Shown piece by piece: positions 1 through 10,437 of a stretch of 64,000 nucleotides of DNA. The translations under genes were made by a program, and so were the position numbers. Source of the DNA: Bradyrhizobium sp. Ce-3. Its GTDB lineage: Bacteria > Pseudomonadota > Alphaproteobacteria > Rhizobiales > Xanthobacteraceae. How positions within the stretch are numbered: position 1 is the stretch's first letter; each line of letters begins with the position of its first letter. The notes under the pieces were generated by a model, which was given only the letters and a program-made list of their open reading frames with translations, was not told the origin of the DNA and did not search any database. The stretch covers positions 506,193-570,192 of the forward strand of contig NZ_BQUV01000006.1 in assembly GCF_022835695.1 (NCBI RefSeq), in the 5' to 3' direction.

Positions 1-1
1 C

Positions 2-1123
2 AACAACCTGAAGCGCAGCGGCTTGTTCGCGCCGATCGATCAGGCCGCCTATCTCGAGAAGCAGATCAACATCGACGCGGCGCCGAACTTCAACAACTGG
101 AAGAGCATCAACGCGCAGGCGCTGGTGACCGGCCGCATGACGCGCCAGAGCAACGGGCGCGTGAAGGCGGAATTCCGCCTCTGGGACGTCAACACCGGCC
201 AGCAACTCGCCGGCCAGCAGTACGACACCTCGGCCGAATACTGGCGCCGCATCGCGCACATCATCTCCGACCAGATCTACGAGCGGATGACCGGCGAGAA
301 AGGCTATTTCGATACCCGCGTCGTGTTCGTCGACGAGAGTGGCGCCGCCGACCGTCGCGTCAAGCGGCTCGCGCTGATGGACCAGGACGGCGCCAATGTG
401 CGCTATCTGACTCGCGGCTCGGACCTCGTGCTGACGCCGCGCTTCTCGCCGTCGACCCAGGAAATCACCTATATGGAATTCGGGCAGGGCGACCCGCGGG
501 TCTATCTGCTCAACATCGAGACCGGCCAGCGCGAGATCGTCGGCAACTTCCCGGGCATGTCGTTCTCGCCGCGCTTCTCGCCCGACGGCCAGCGCGTGAT
601 CATGAGCCTGCAGCAGGGCGGCAACTCCAACCTGTTCGTGATGGATCTGCGCTCGAAGTCGATGACGCGGCTGACCGATACGCCGGCGATCGACACCTCG
701 CCGTCCTACGCGCCCGACGGCACGCGGCTGTGCTTCGAATCCGATCGCGGCGGCAAGCCGCAGATCTATGTGATGCCGGCAACCGGCGGCGCGGCACAGC
801 GCATCTCGTTCGGCGACGGCACCTATTCGACGCCGGTGTGGTCGCCGCGCGGCGACTACATCGCCTTCACCAAGCAGGGCGGCGGGCAGTTCGCGATCGG
901 CATCATGAAGCCCGACGGCTCGGGCGAGCGGATCCTGACCTCGGGCTTCCACAACGAAGGCCCGACCTTTGCCCCGAACGGGCGCGTCGTGATGTTCTTC
1001 CGCGATCCCGGCGGCAATAGTGGCCCGTCGCTGTTCACCATCGACGTCTCCGGGCGCAACGAGCTCAGGGTGCCGACGCCCGGTTTTGCCTCCGATCCCG
1101 CGTGGTCGCCGCTGCTGTCGTGA
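2..1123 (+). CDS. tolB: TolB, Tol-Pal system periplasmic beta-propeller (5' end cut by window edge)
   Basis: The reading frame is open from the first bases of the window, so the gene starts outside it; about 373 residues are present, and the signal peptide with the first part of the N-terminal domain is missing compared with the usual 430-450 residues. Beta-propeller repeats of the PD40 type are visible, for example [29 protein letters not shown] and [13 protein letters not shown]. TolB is a periplasmic protein that interacts with Pal and helps keep the outer membrane attached during division. The pal and cpoB genes lie 3.7 to 4.4 kb downstream on the same strand, but two unrelated genes (GGDEF-EAL and FeeM-like) interrupt the cluster. 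The first internal start-like codon (TTG at 23) is not a real start, since homology continues upstream of it. Confidence 0.95.
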   Translation, partial: NNLKRSGLFAPIDQAAYLEKQINIDAAPNFNNWKSINAQALVTGRMTRQSNGRVKAEFRLWDVNTGQQLAGQQYDTSAEYWRRIAHIISDQIYERMTGEKGYFDTRVVFVDESGAADRRVKRLALMDQDGANVRYLTRGSDLVLTPRFSPSTQEITYMEFGQGDPRVYLLNIETGQREIVGNFPGMSFSPRFSPDGQRVIMSLQQGGNSNLFVMDLRSKSMTRLTDTPAIDTSPSYAPDGTRLCFESDRGGKPQIYVMPATGGAAQRISFGDGTYSTPVWSPRGDYIAFTKQGGGQFAIGIMKPDGSGERILTSGFHNEGPTFAPNGRVVMFFRDPGGNSGPSLFTIDVSGRNELRVPTPGFASDPAWSPLLS

Positions 1124-1307
1124 CACTCACGCAGAGCTGCTCAGGGGAACCCCGGGGCGCTCAGCACTTCTTACCTAGCGCACTGAATCTTATGCCGAAT
1201 TTCGGCTATCAATGGGCCGTGGCAAGGACTCGCTAACGATATTCCCTCAGAAAGACTTCACCTGCGATCAGTAAGAGTGCGAGCTGAAAAGGACGCGCGC
1301 TCTCACA

Positions 1308-3632
1308 ATGCAGTTTGCAAGTCAGACGGGAGAACCGGACCAGTCTATGTCGCCGACGATATCGGCGGCGCTGGTCGATTCCCTGTTCATGAACCCCGCG
1401 CCCATGGTCTTCGGCGCTTTCGGCCCCGCCATTGCGGGCGCCGTGATTGCGTTCGTCACCGGCAATCTGTTGTCCTGGCTGTGCGTGCCGCTGTTCATCG
1501 TGGTGGGTCTGGCGCGCGCGTGGCAGATGTACCGCTACCAGCAGCGCAATTCCCGGCTCACCGTCGAGGAGTCCGAGGCGTGGGAGAAGCGCTACCGGAT
1601 CGGCAGCCTCGCCTACGGCATTGCGCTCGGACTGTGGGGCGCCGCCGTCCTGGTCACGACCAACGATGCCGCAGCCCACATGCTCTGCGTGACGACCGTG
1701 GTCGCCTACACTTCGGCGGGGGTCGGACGCACGTTCGGCCGGCCGCAGATCTTCCATCTGCATCTGTTGATGTCGATCGGTCCGCTGATCGTGGCGCTGA
1801 TGTATGTCGGTGGTCCCTATCACATCGCGCTTGCGCTGCTCAGCCTGGTGTTCTTCAGCGCCATCCGCCACCTCACCACGAGCCTGCAACGGATCTACGT
1901 CAATGCCTGGATCGCCAAGGAGCGGGAGGCGGCGCTGGCGGGCCAGTTCGATACCGCGCTCAACAACATGCCGCACGGCCTGTGCATGTTCTCCGCCGAC
2001 GGCCGCCTCGCGGTGATGAACCACCGCTTCATCGAGATGATGCAGCTGTCGGAGGATTTCGTGCAGCGCGGCGCCAGCGCGACCGACATCTGCAATGCCT
2101 GCGTGCTGTCCGGTGCGATCTCGGCCGCCGCCGCGCAGCAGATCCTCTACGAGATCGAGAGCTCGCAGCGCGGCGACATCGTCACCAGCGACCCCGATCC
2201 GGCGCAGAACCGTTCGCTCGACTGGACGTTCCAGCCGATGGCCGGCGGCGGCACGGTGGTGCTGGTCGAGGACATCACCGAGCGCAAGGACGCCGAGGCC
2301 AGGATCAGCCACCTTGCCCGGTATGACGAACTCACCGCGCTGCCCAATCGGGTCAATTTCCGCGACGAGATCGGCCGGCTGCTCGCCATGCAGCACGGCG
2401 AGCATCGCTCCGCATTGCTGTTCGTCGACCTCGACCAGTTCAAGCAGGTCAACGATACGCTCGGGCATCCCTGCGGCGACCAGCTACTCTGCGCGGTCGC
2501 CGAACGGCTGCGCGAGATGCTGCGACCGGAGGATTTCGTTGCGCGGTTCGGCGGCGACGAGTTCGTCGTGTTCCAGCAGAATATCCACTCGCACGAGGAC
2601 GCCGCCGCGCTGGCGCGGCGCATCGTCGACCGCCTCAGCGAGCGCTACAAGATCGACAATCATCTGGTCGAGATCGGCGCCAGCGTCGGCATCGCGATGA
2701 CGGCGCCCGGCGTCGGTGCCGACACCCTGCTGAAGAACGCCGACATGGCGCTCTATCGCGCCAAGGCCGACGGCCGCGGCACCTTCTGCTTCTTCCGCGA
2801 CGAGATGGCGCAAACCGTCGAGGCCCGCCGCATCCTCGAGCTCGATCTGCGCAAGGCGCTGGCCAACGAGGAATTCGAGCTGTTCTATCAGCCGCTGATC
2901 AATCTGAAGTCCGGCAAGGTCTCGACCTGCGAGGCGCTGCTGCGCTGGAACCATCCGGCGCGCGGCACCGTCTCTCCGGTCGACATCATTCCGGTCGCCG
3001 AGGACATGGGCCTGATCGTCGACCTCGGCCGCTGGATCCTGCGCAAGGCCTGCATGGAATGCATGAAGTGGCCGGAAGCTGTCAGCGTCGCGGTCAATTT
3101 CTCGCCGCAGCAATTCCATCAGCGCGACGTGCTGAGCGAGGTTCGCTACGCGCTCGAGGTCTCCGGCCTGCCGGCGCACCGTCTCGAAATCGAGATCACC
3201 GAATCCTCGCTGCTGCACAACACCGAGCTGACCCACGATGTGCTGTCGCAGCTGCGTTCGCTCGGCGTGCGGATCTCGCTGGACGATTTCGGCACCGGCT
3301 ACTCGTCGCTCAGCTACCTGCACAATTTCCCTCTGCAGAAGGTCAAGATCGACCGCTCTTTCCTCGAAGGCATCGACAGCGATCGCCCGTTGACCCTGCT
3401 GCGCGGCGTGGCGCGGCTGTCGGCGGATCTCGGCATGTCGGTCGTGGTCGAGGGCATCGAGACCAATGAGCAGCTCGAACTGATCAGCGCCGATGGCGCG
3501 GTGACCGAGGCACAGGGATATCTGTTCAGCCGGCCGGTTCCCGCGGTGCGCATCCGCCAGCTGCTCAACGCCTCGCATGGCCGGCGGACTGACGAGCAGC
3601 TGCACGTGGTTCCCTCGCGCTCGATTGCTTGA
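1308..3632 (+). CDS. Membrane-bound GGDEF-EAL protein (diguanylate cyclase / c-di-GMP phosphodiesterase)
   Basis: The 774-residue protein begins with a hydrophobic region (about residues 25-190, five or six helices), followed by a PAS-like segment, a GGDEF domain and an EAL domain. The GGDEF motif is intact at residues 415-419, and the preceding RPED matches the RxxD product-inhibition site at the correct five-residue spacing. The EAL motif (residues 542-544), the Asn of NFSPQQF, EITES, LDDFGTGYSS, KIDRSF and VVVEGIET are all present, so both activities look chemically possible. It would make or degrade c-di-GMP at the inner membrane. ATG at 1308 is used; another ATG lies at 1347. It sits alone between tolB and the FeeM-like gene. 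Which activity dominates cannot be read from sequence. Confidence 0.93.
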   Translation: MQFASQTGEPDQSMSPTISAALVDSLFMNPAPMVFGAFGPAIAGAVIAFVTGNLLSWLCVPLFIVVGLARAWQMYRYQQRNSRLTVEESEAWEKRYRIGSLAYGIALGLWGAAVLVTTNDAAAHMLCVTTVVAYTSAGVGRTFGRPQIFHLHLLMSIGPLIVALMYVGGPYHIALALLSLVFFSAIRHLTTSLQRIYVNAWIAKEREAALAGQFDTALNNMPHGLCMFSADGRLAVMNHRFIEMMQLSEDFVQRGASATDICNACVLSGAISAAAAQQILYEIESSQRGDIVTSDPDPAQNRSLDWTFQPMAGGGTVVLVEDITERKDAEARISHLARYDELTALPNRVNFRDEIGRLLAMQHGEHRSALLFVDLDQFKQVNDTLGHPCGDQLLCAVAERLREMLRPEDFVARFGGDEFVVFQQNIHSHEDAAALARRIVDRLSERYKIDNHLVEIGASVGIAMTAPGVGADTLLKNADMALYRAKADGRGTFCFFRDEMAQTVEARRILELDLRKALANEEFELFYQPLINLKSGKVSTCEALLRWNHPARGTVSPVDIIPVAEDMGLIVDLGRWILRKACMECMKWPEAVSVAVNFSPQQFHQRDVLSEVRYALEVSGLPAHRLEIEITESSLLHNTELTHDVLSQLRSLGVRISLDDFGTGYSSLSYLHNFPLQKVKIDRSFLEGIDSDRPLTLLRGVARLSADLGMSVVVEGIETNEQLELISADGAVTEAQGYLFSRPVPAVRIRQLLNASHGRRTDEQLHVVPSRSIA

Positions 3633-3742
3633 TCCAGCGCAATAAGCTCAATCGACAGTTGTGATAGCCCTCGACTGCACGATTTGAAGTGCACCCTTGC
3701 GGTCACAGGTTAACTGTATTGCCTCGATTGCTTTGACGAAAA

Positions 3743-3757
3743 TTAAGAAGCTGTTAA
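3743..3757. promoter_or_regulatory. CtrA full-site match upstream of the FeeM-like gene
   Basis: The bases read TTAA-GAAGCTG-TTAA, a perfect match to the TTAA-N7-TTAA consensus of the alphaproteobacterial cell-cycle regulator CtrA. It ends 47 bases before the start codon at 3805, a normal place for an activator or repressor. The motif match is seen; binding is inferred. Confidence 0.55.
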
Positions 3758-3804
3758 TCTTTTGGCTCGCGCGTTGAAGTTGTTGGGTTGTTAGGGAGTA
3801 CTGC

Positions 3805-4539
3805 ATGAGGTCCGCGGCCGAAGCCATCAAGCCCGCGACAGGAAGGCTTGCGGACCCCCTCGACCAAGTCGACTACCGTCTCGCTCAGACCCCGGAACAG
3901 AAAGACGAGATCTACCGGCTTCGCTATCGCGCCTATCTGCGCGAAGGCGCGATCCGGCCCTCGGCGGACGAGCGCATTGTCGATGCGTTCGATGATGCGC
4001 CGAACGCCTGGGTGTTCGGCGTCTATCTGCATGGCGAGCTTTGCAGCTCGATCCGCATCACCGTGGCGACACCGGAGTGGCGCTCCTCGCCGACACTCGA
4101 CGTATTCGGCGACATACTGCTGCCGAAGCTCGATCAGGGCCTTGTGTTCATCGATTCGACGCGCTTCGTGGCCGATCCCGAAAAGGCGCGGAATAATCCG
4201 GAACTGCCTTATGTCACGGTGCGGCTCGGCTCGACCGCCGGCGTGCATTTCAATGCCGATTACGGCCTCGCGCCGGTCCGGCCGGAGCACATGGCGTTCT
4301 ATCGGCGCGTGTTCCTGCACGAGACCTGGTCGGAGCCGCGGCTCTATCCCGGGCTCGTCAAGCCGGTCGGCCTGATGGCGTCGCATCTGCCGACGGTGCG
4401 GGAGCGCGTGCTTGCCCGCTATCCCTTCCTGCGCTCGAGTGCCTTCGAGCGGCGGATGCTGTTCGATCGGGAAGGTCAATTGCAGGCCGACGGGATGGTC
4501 CGGCCGTTCGAGCGTGCCTCGATTGTGCCGAATCCCTGA
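3805..4539 (+). CDS. FeeM-like N-acyl amino acid synthase (GNAT fold)
   Basis: The 244-residue protein resembles the FeeM catalytic-core family, relatives of LuxI-type autoinducer synthases that join a fatty acyl group from acyl-ACP to the amino group of an amino acid. Supporting features are the RLRYRAYLREGAI segment near residue 35, the GELCSSIRI strand, FIDSTRFVADPE in the middle, and the PEHMAFYRRVF region. No signal peptide or membrane helix is seen, so it is probably cytosolic, using acyl-ACP. ATG at 3805 follows an AGGGAGT ribosome-binding site. A perfect CtrA-type site lies just upstream. The product (N-acyl amino acid lipid, signal or membrane lipid precursor) is not known. An N-acyl-homoserine lactone synthase is less likely, given the FeeM-like rather than LuxI-like motifs. 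Confidence 0.75.
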   Translation: MRSAAEAIKPATGRLADPLDQVDYRLAQTPEQKDEIYRLRYRAYLREGAIRPSADERIVDAFDDAPNAWVFGVYLHGELCSSIRITVATPEWRSSPTLDVFGDILLPKLDQGLVFIDSTRFVADPEKARNNPELPYVTVRLGSTAGVHFNADYGLAPVRPEHMAFYRRVFLHETWSEPRLYPGLVKPVGLMASHLPTVRERVLARYPFLRSSAFERRMLFDREGQLQADGMVRPFERASIVPNP

Positions 4540-4665
4540 GAAAATCGGCATTCTGATCGATCTGACGCCGACCACCTGTTGCGCGCGGGTCGAATTGTCC
4601 TGCAAAAGCGGCCGGTTCCCGCGAACCTTGCCTTCCCTTCACCATCGCGCCACATTTGCCACCCA

Positions 4666-4756
4666 TTAACCATCGGGGGCGCTTTTCGCCATTGCCTGGC
4701 ATTTGATGGGGTCTAGCAAGGTCTCGTCAAGGTTGACGGAACGTTCGCTTAACCAT
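4666..4756 (+). promoter_or_regulatory. Two CtrA half-sites in the pal promoter region
   Basis: TTAACCATCG occurs twice, at 4666-4675 and 4749-4758, in the 272-base gap before pal. TTAACCAT is the CtrA half-site form found across alphaproteobacteria. The second copy lies about 55 bases before the pal start codon. The repeats are seen; their function is inferred. Confidence 0.4.
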
Positions 4757-4811
4757 CGCCCTGTAGACCGATTGGGTAGTACGAAGAGCGTGAGCGTTGG
4801 AGGCTCCGGGA

Positions 4812-5294
4812 ATGAATTATCTCCAGGGTATGAAGCTGGTTGCGGTTCTGGCGGTGGCGCTGTCGATGGGGGCCTGCGCCAACAAGAACGGCATGGGCGC
4901 CGATGGTGCGATGGCGAGCGCCGCGACCCCGGGCAGTCAGCAGGATTTCGTGGTCAATGTCGGCGACCGCGTGTTCTTTGAGAGCGATCAGACCGATCTC
5001 AGCCCGCAGGCGACTGCGACCCTCGACAAGCAGGCGCAGTGGCTGCAGACCTACAACCGTTATTCCTTCACCATCGAAGGTCATGCCGACGAGCGCGGCA
5101 CGCGCGAATACAACATCGCGCTCGGCGCCCGCCGTGCCCAGTCGGTTCGCTCCTACCTTGCCTCGCGCGGCATCGATCCGAGCCGCATGCGCACGATCTC
5201 CTACGGCAAGGAGCGCCCGGTCGCGGTTTGTAACGACATCTCCTGCTGGTCGCAGAACCGTCGCGCCGTCACCGTGCTGAACGCCAGCTCCTGA
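4812..5294 (+). CDS. pal: Pal, peptidoglycan-associated lipoprotein
   Basis: This 160-residue lipoprotein has an N-terminal signal (MKLVAVLAVALSMGAC) ending in a lipobox MGAC, so Cys is lipidated and the protein sits in the outer membrane. The C-terminal half is an OmpA-like peptidoglycan-binding domain, with FTIEGHADERGTREYNIALG and the following RRAQSVRSYL helix. Pal binds peptidoglycan and TolB and works in outer-membrane constriction. The start at 4812 is chosen because GGAGG lies 8 bases upstream (4799-4803); a second in-frame ATG at 4830 would give a shorter signal. It is followed by a strong intrinsic terminator and then cpoB. Confidence 0.96.
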   Translation: MNYLQGMKLVAVLAVALSMGACANKNGMGADGAMASAATPGSQQDFVVNVGDRVFFESDQTDLSPQATATLDKQAQWLQTYNRYSFTIEGHADERGTREYNIALGARRAQSVRSYLASRGIDPSRMRTISYGKERPVAVCNDISCWSQNRRAVTVLNASS

Positions 5295-5320
5295 GGCGAT
5301 CCTCGATCGATTTTTTCAAG

Positions 5321-5350
5321 CCGGCGCCTTCGGGCGCCGGTTTTGCTTTG
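5321..5350 (+). terminator. Intrinsic terminator after pal
   Basis: A perfect 8-base stem, CCGGCGCC with a TTCG tetraloop and GGCGCCGG, is followed by TTTTGCTTT, 27 bases after the pal stop codon. This is a textbook rho-independent terminator and makes pal and cpoB at least partly separate transcripts. Confidence 0.85.
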
Positions 5351-5545
5351 GCTGCATGCAGGCCCCGGCGAGGCCTTCATCAAGATGAACGACACTGCGC
5401 CCAATTGGCCGCTTGCTTGTTCCAGCGTCCGTACTAAACCGGTGTCCGCGACGCCGTCCCGGATTTGAAGTGCCAGTCACAATTCCGGCGTACTCCGTCT
5501 TTCAATGTCGCTCGCTTTTCACGTCGATCTCGTCGTCAGGGCAAA

Positions 5546-6586
5546 ATGTCATCCAGGCTTCATTTTCTTTCCTCCGCCGCGGCGATCGCGGCGCTGTTCG
5601 CCGTTTCCGCACCAGTGTTTGCTCAGTCCGACGATTCCGATGCCGAAATGCGGATCGAGCGGCTCGAAAACCAGCTGCGGCAGCTGACCGGCCAGAACGA
5701 GGAACTGCAATACCGCAACCGCCAGCTCGAGGAGCGGCTGCGTCAGCTCGGCGGCCAGCCCGGCGCACCCGGACAGGCTCCGGCAGGTCAGCCCAATGTC
5801 GCGGCGGTGCCGCCGGCGCAGCAGCCGCAGGCCTATCCGCAGGCGCAGCCGGGCTACGCCCAGCCGCAGCAGGGGTATGGGCAACCGCAGCAGGGCTACG
5901 GCCGCCAGCCGCAGGGCGGCTATGACCAGCAGCAGATCGCGAGCCCCGCGCCGATCGTGCAGGAGTCGGCACCTGCGGCGGCTCCCGGCCGCCGCAGCCG
6001 CGGCGATGCCTTCGATCCGAACCAGAACCCGAATGCTCCGGGGGTGCCGCGCGCGCTCGGCGGCGGCCAGATGCCGATGCCAAGCGATGCGCAGGTCGGC
6101 GCTCCGGGCGGTCGCGGGGCGGGCGAGCCGCTCGAACTCGGCAACACCAGTCCGCAGCGAGCTCCCGGCGCAAGCGCGGCCCTGACCACATTGCCGCCGT
6201 CGGCCACCTCGAAGGACGAGTTCGATCTCGGCATCGGCTACATGCAGCGCAAGGACTATGCGCTTGCCGAAGAGACCATGAAGAACTTCGCCCAGAAGTA
6301 TCCGAGCGATCCGCTGGTGGCGGATTCGCAATACTGGCTCGGCGAAAGCTATTTCCAGCGTCAGCAGTATCGTGACGCTGCGGAAACCTTCCTCGGCGTG
6401 ACCACCAAGTTCGACAAGTCCGCGAAGGCGCCCGATGCCTTGCTGCGGCTCGGCCAGTCGCTGGCGGCGCTGAAGGAAAAGGAAGCCGCCTGCGCCGCGT
6501 TCGGCGAGATCACGCGCAAGTACCCGCGCGCCTCCGGCGGGGTCAAGGCTGCGGTTGACCGCGAGCAAAAGCGCGTGAAGTGCTAA
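5546..6586 (+). CDS. cpoB: CpoB/YbgF, Tol-Pal associated periplasmic TPR protein
   Basis: The 346-residue protein has a Sec signal peptide (SSAAAIAALFAVSAPVFAQ). An N-terminal coiled coil follows (RIERLENQLRQLTGQNEELQ), typical of the trimerisation region of YbgF. Next come a long Gln/Pro/Tyr-rich linker and a C-terminal TPR domain beginning near DEFDLGIGYMQRKDYALAE. CpoB links Tol function with peptidoglycan synthesis at the division site in Enterobacteria. The start at 5546 is preferred because the signal peptide begins there; an in-frame start at 5465 would add 27 arginine-rich residues ahead of it. The linker contains PQQGYG-type repeats, making this protein longer than the E. coli version. 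It is placed directly before tilS. Confidence 0.93.
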   Translation: MSSRLHFLSSAAAIAALFAVSAPVFAQSDDSDAEMRIERLENQLRQLTGQNEELQYRNRQLEERLRQLGGQPGAPGQAPAGQPNVAAVPPAQQPQAYPQAQPGYAQPQQGYGQPQQGYGRQPQGGYDQQQIASPAPIVQESAPAAAPGRRSRGDAFDPNQNPNAPGVPRALGGGQMPMPSDAQVGAPGGRGAGEPLELGNTSPQRAPGASAALTTLPPSATSKDEFDLGIGYMQRKDYALAEETMKNFAQKYPSDPLVADSQYWLGESYFQRQQYRDAAETFLGVTTKFDKSAKAPDALLRLGQSLAALKEKEAACAAFGEITRKYPRASGGVKAAVDREQKRVKC

Positions 6587-6594
6587 ACCAGCAC

Positions 6595-6619
6595 GGGAAG
6601 GCCGCTTCCGGCCTTTCCC
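6595..6619 (+). terminator. Hairpin after cpoB
   Basis: GGGAAGGCCG pairs with CGGCCTTTCCC (one bulged T) around a short loop, 8 bases after the cpoB stop. There is no clear T-run after it, so it may be a weak terminator or an mRNA-stabilising hairpin between cpoB and tilS. Confidence 0.4.
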
Positions 6620-6637
6620 CGACCTGCTGGTTCTGTG

Positions 6638-7672
6638 ATGCCCGACGACCAATCCGCCATCCCGGCAAGGGACGCCAAGCGCCTGTTCGCAGGCCTCGCG
6701 CGTGCGCCGGCGATCGTGCTTGCGGTGTCCGGCGGTCCGGATTCAGTCGCGCTGATGTGGCTGGCCGCACGCTGGCGCCGCGCGCTGACGCAGGGACCGC
6801 GGCTGGTGGCGGTCACCGTCGATCACGGCCTGCGTCCGGAGGCGTCGCGCGAGGCGCGTGACGTCAAGCGGCTCGCGCACAGTCTCGACCTGCAGCATCA
6901 CACGCTACGCTGGCGCGGGCCCAAGCCCGGCACCGGCGTCCCCGCGGCCGCGCGCGAGGCGCGCTACCGCCTGCTCGTGCAAGCCGCGCGCAGGCACGGC
7001 GCCACGCATATCCTGACCGCGCACACCCGTGACGATCAGGCCGAGACGCTGTTGATGCGGATGCTCCGTGGCAGCGGCGTCGCCGGCCTCTCGGCGATGG
7101 CGCGCGAGACCGAGCGCTGCGGTGTCATGCTGACGCGGCCGCTGCTCGATATCGCCAAGGCGCAGCTGATCGCAACGCTGCAGAAGGCGCGCATCGGATT
7201 TGCCGACGACCCGACCAATCGCGATCCGTCCTTCACGCGGCCGCGGCTCCGCGCACTGATGCCGATGCTCGCGAAGGAGGGCGGCGACGCGCGGAACCTG
7301 GCGCGGCTTGCCGCGCGGCTCGCGCGCGCCAACGCCGCGCTGGAGCTGCTGGTCGACGGCGCCGAGCGCAATCTTGCGTTGAAAAGCGAGGATAACTCCG
7401 GCACCGGATTCGATGCCGCGCTATTCGCGGCGATGCCCGAGGAGGTCCGCCTTCGTCTCCTCAAGCGCGTCATCGACCGCACCGGACATGAGGGGCCGGC
7501 CGAGCTCGGCAAGGTCGAAACCCTGCTCGGAGCGCTCGATGAGGCCTTGAACGGGGCTGTGGGACAACGCGAATCCAAGCTGAAACAGACGCTTGCCGGA
7601 GCCGTCATCAGCGTCGTCGCCGGCCATATCAGGATCAGCCCGGCGCCGCCCCGCCGGACACGTTCCCGCTAA
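6638..7672 (+). CDS. tilS: tRNA(Ile)-lysidine synthase
   Basis: The 344-residue protein carries the PP-loop ATP-pyrophosphatase motif SGGPDS near residue 30, followed by VTVDHGLRPEA and the conserved HTRDDQAETLLMR segment. TilS adenylates and then adds lysine to C34 of the AUA-reading tRNA(Ile), changing CAU to a lysidine anticodon; it is normally essential. Size fits the short bacterial form without a long C-terminal extension. A GTG at 6635 directly precedes the chosen ATG. The order cpoB-tilS-ftsH is common in Rhizobiales. Confidence 0.95.
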   Translation: MPDDQSAIPARDAKRLFAGLARAPAIVLAVSGGPDSVALMWLAARWRRALTQGPRLVAVTVDHGLRPEASREARDVKRLAHSLDLQHHTLRWRGPKPGTGVPAAAREARYRLLVQAARRHGATHILTAHTRDDQAETLLMRMLRGSGVAGLSAMARETERCGVMLTRPLLDIAKAQLIATLQKARIGFADDPTNRDPSFTRPRLRALMPMLAKEGGDARNLARLAARLARANAALELLVDGAERNLALKSEDNSGTGFDAALFAAMPEEVRLRLLKRVIDRTGHEGPAELGKVETLLGALDEALNGAVGQRESKLKQTLAGAVISVVAGHIRISPAPPRRTRSR

Positions 7673-7931
7673 GCCGGGTTCGATTGTTTCAATCGCTGTC
7701 ATAATCCGGCAAGGGGGCTTAACCACCCCGGAAAAACACCGGATTCAGCGCCATTTTTTGACCGGGAATCGCGCTAGGATGCGGTAAATAGTCGTGCGTG
7801 GTTCCCTTGGCATCGACCCCAGCGGCACCTAGATTGTAAGGCATCGACGGGATGGATTCCCTGGGGATTCCCACAGAGCCTGCCCAAGGATTAGAGAGAG
7901 GCCGCGATCCGCGCGACCACGAAGGAAGACC

Positions 7932-9854
<1,923 letters not shown>

Positions 9855-9866
9855 GCCTCGCCCGCT

Positions 9867-10316
9867 ATGGCCGGCCCTTCCGGCAAACCGATTGTGCAAA
9901 AGCTCGGCCTCAAGCCGGGCTTTTGTATTTTTGTCGACGGGTTGTCCGTCCCCTATCGCGACATCGTCGGCGAACTTCCCACCGGCATGCGGCTTATGAA
10001 GACCGCGCGGGCGCCGCTCGATGCCGTGCATCTGTTCGCCGTCGAGGCCAAGGGGCTCAGCGCCAAGCTTGAGCGCTACCGCGAGGTGATCGCGCCCGAC
10101 GGCATGATCTGGGTGTCGTGGCCCAAGAAGAGCTCAGGCAAGAGCTCAGGCAAGAGCTCAGGCAAGAGCTCAGGCGTCGCGACCGATCTCGACGACAGGG
10201 CGGTGCGCGAGGCCGGGCTTGCCTCCGGCCTGGTCGACATCAAGGTCTGCGCCGTCGATGCGGTGTGGTCGGGCCTGAAATTCGTGATCCCCCTCAAGGC
10301 GCGCGGCCAGCGCTGA
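9867..10316 (+). CDS. DUF3052-like protein with SSGK repeat insert
   Basis: A 149-residue protein with the KLGLKPGF start and the VEVIAPDGMIWVSWPKK-like centre (here REVIAPDGMIWVSWPKK) of DUF3052 family proteins, whose function is unknown. It begins 12 bases after ftsH. After the WPKK segment it carries an insert of four SSGK-type units coded by a near-perfect 12-base tandem repeat. Its first codons contain a strong intrinsic-terminator-like hairpin (9898-9924), so transcription from ftsH into this gene may be reduced. The C-terminal part (VDIKVCAVDAVWSGLKFVIP) is well ordered and family-like. I place it with moderate certainty in the family. Confidence 0.8.
   Translation: MAGPSGKPIVQKLGLKPGFCIFVDGLSVPYRDIVGELPTGMRLMKTARAPLDAVHLFAVEAKGLSAKLERYREVIAPDGMIWVSWPKKSSGKSSGKSSGKSSGVATDLDDRAVREAGLASGLVDIKVCAVDAVWSGLKFVIPLKARGQR
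9898..9931 (+). terminator. Intrinsic-terminator-like hairpin inside the start of the DUF3052 gene
   Basis: AAAAGCTCGGC (9898-9908) pairs over 11 positions with GCCGGGCTTTT (9914-9924) around CTCAA, and TGTATTTTT follows. It lies 44 bases after the ftsH stop codon, where an ftsH terminator is expected, yet it codes for residues 11 to 20 of the downstream protein. Confidence 0.7.
10131..10178. repeat. 12-base tandem repeat coding SSGK
   Basis: Three perfect copies of AGCTCAGGCAAG (10131-10166) and a partial fourth (10167-10178) lie in frame within the DUF3052 gene. The array adds a flexible Ser/Gly/Lys loop and is a likely site of copy-number variation. Confidence 0.9.
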
Positions 10317-10437
10317 GCTCGCCGCGGCGAATCTGCTTGGCCACCGTCGGGGCGACGTGGCATCCTCCGGCCAAGCCGTCAAACGGCACCGCCGCGTCAT
10401 TTGACGATGCGGCAAGAAAAAGGGGGAGGGGAGGCCG

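Noticed and set aside
1233-2468. A 411-codon minus-strand open frame over the GGDEF-EAL gene
   Set aside because: Shadow of the real gene on the other strand.
3805-4539. LuxI-type homoserine lactone synthase
   Set aside because: The motifs fit the FeeM branch better, and no LuxR-type regulator is adjacent.
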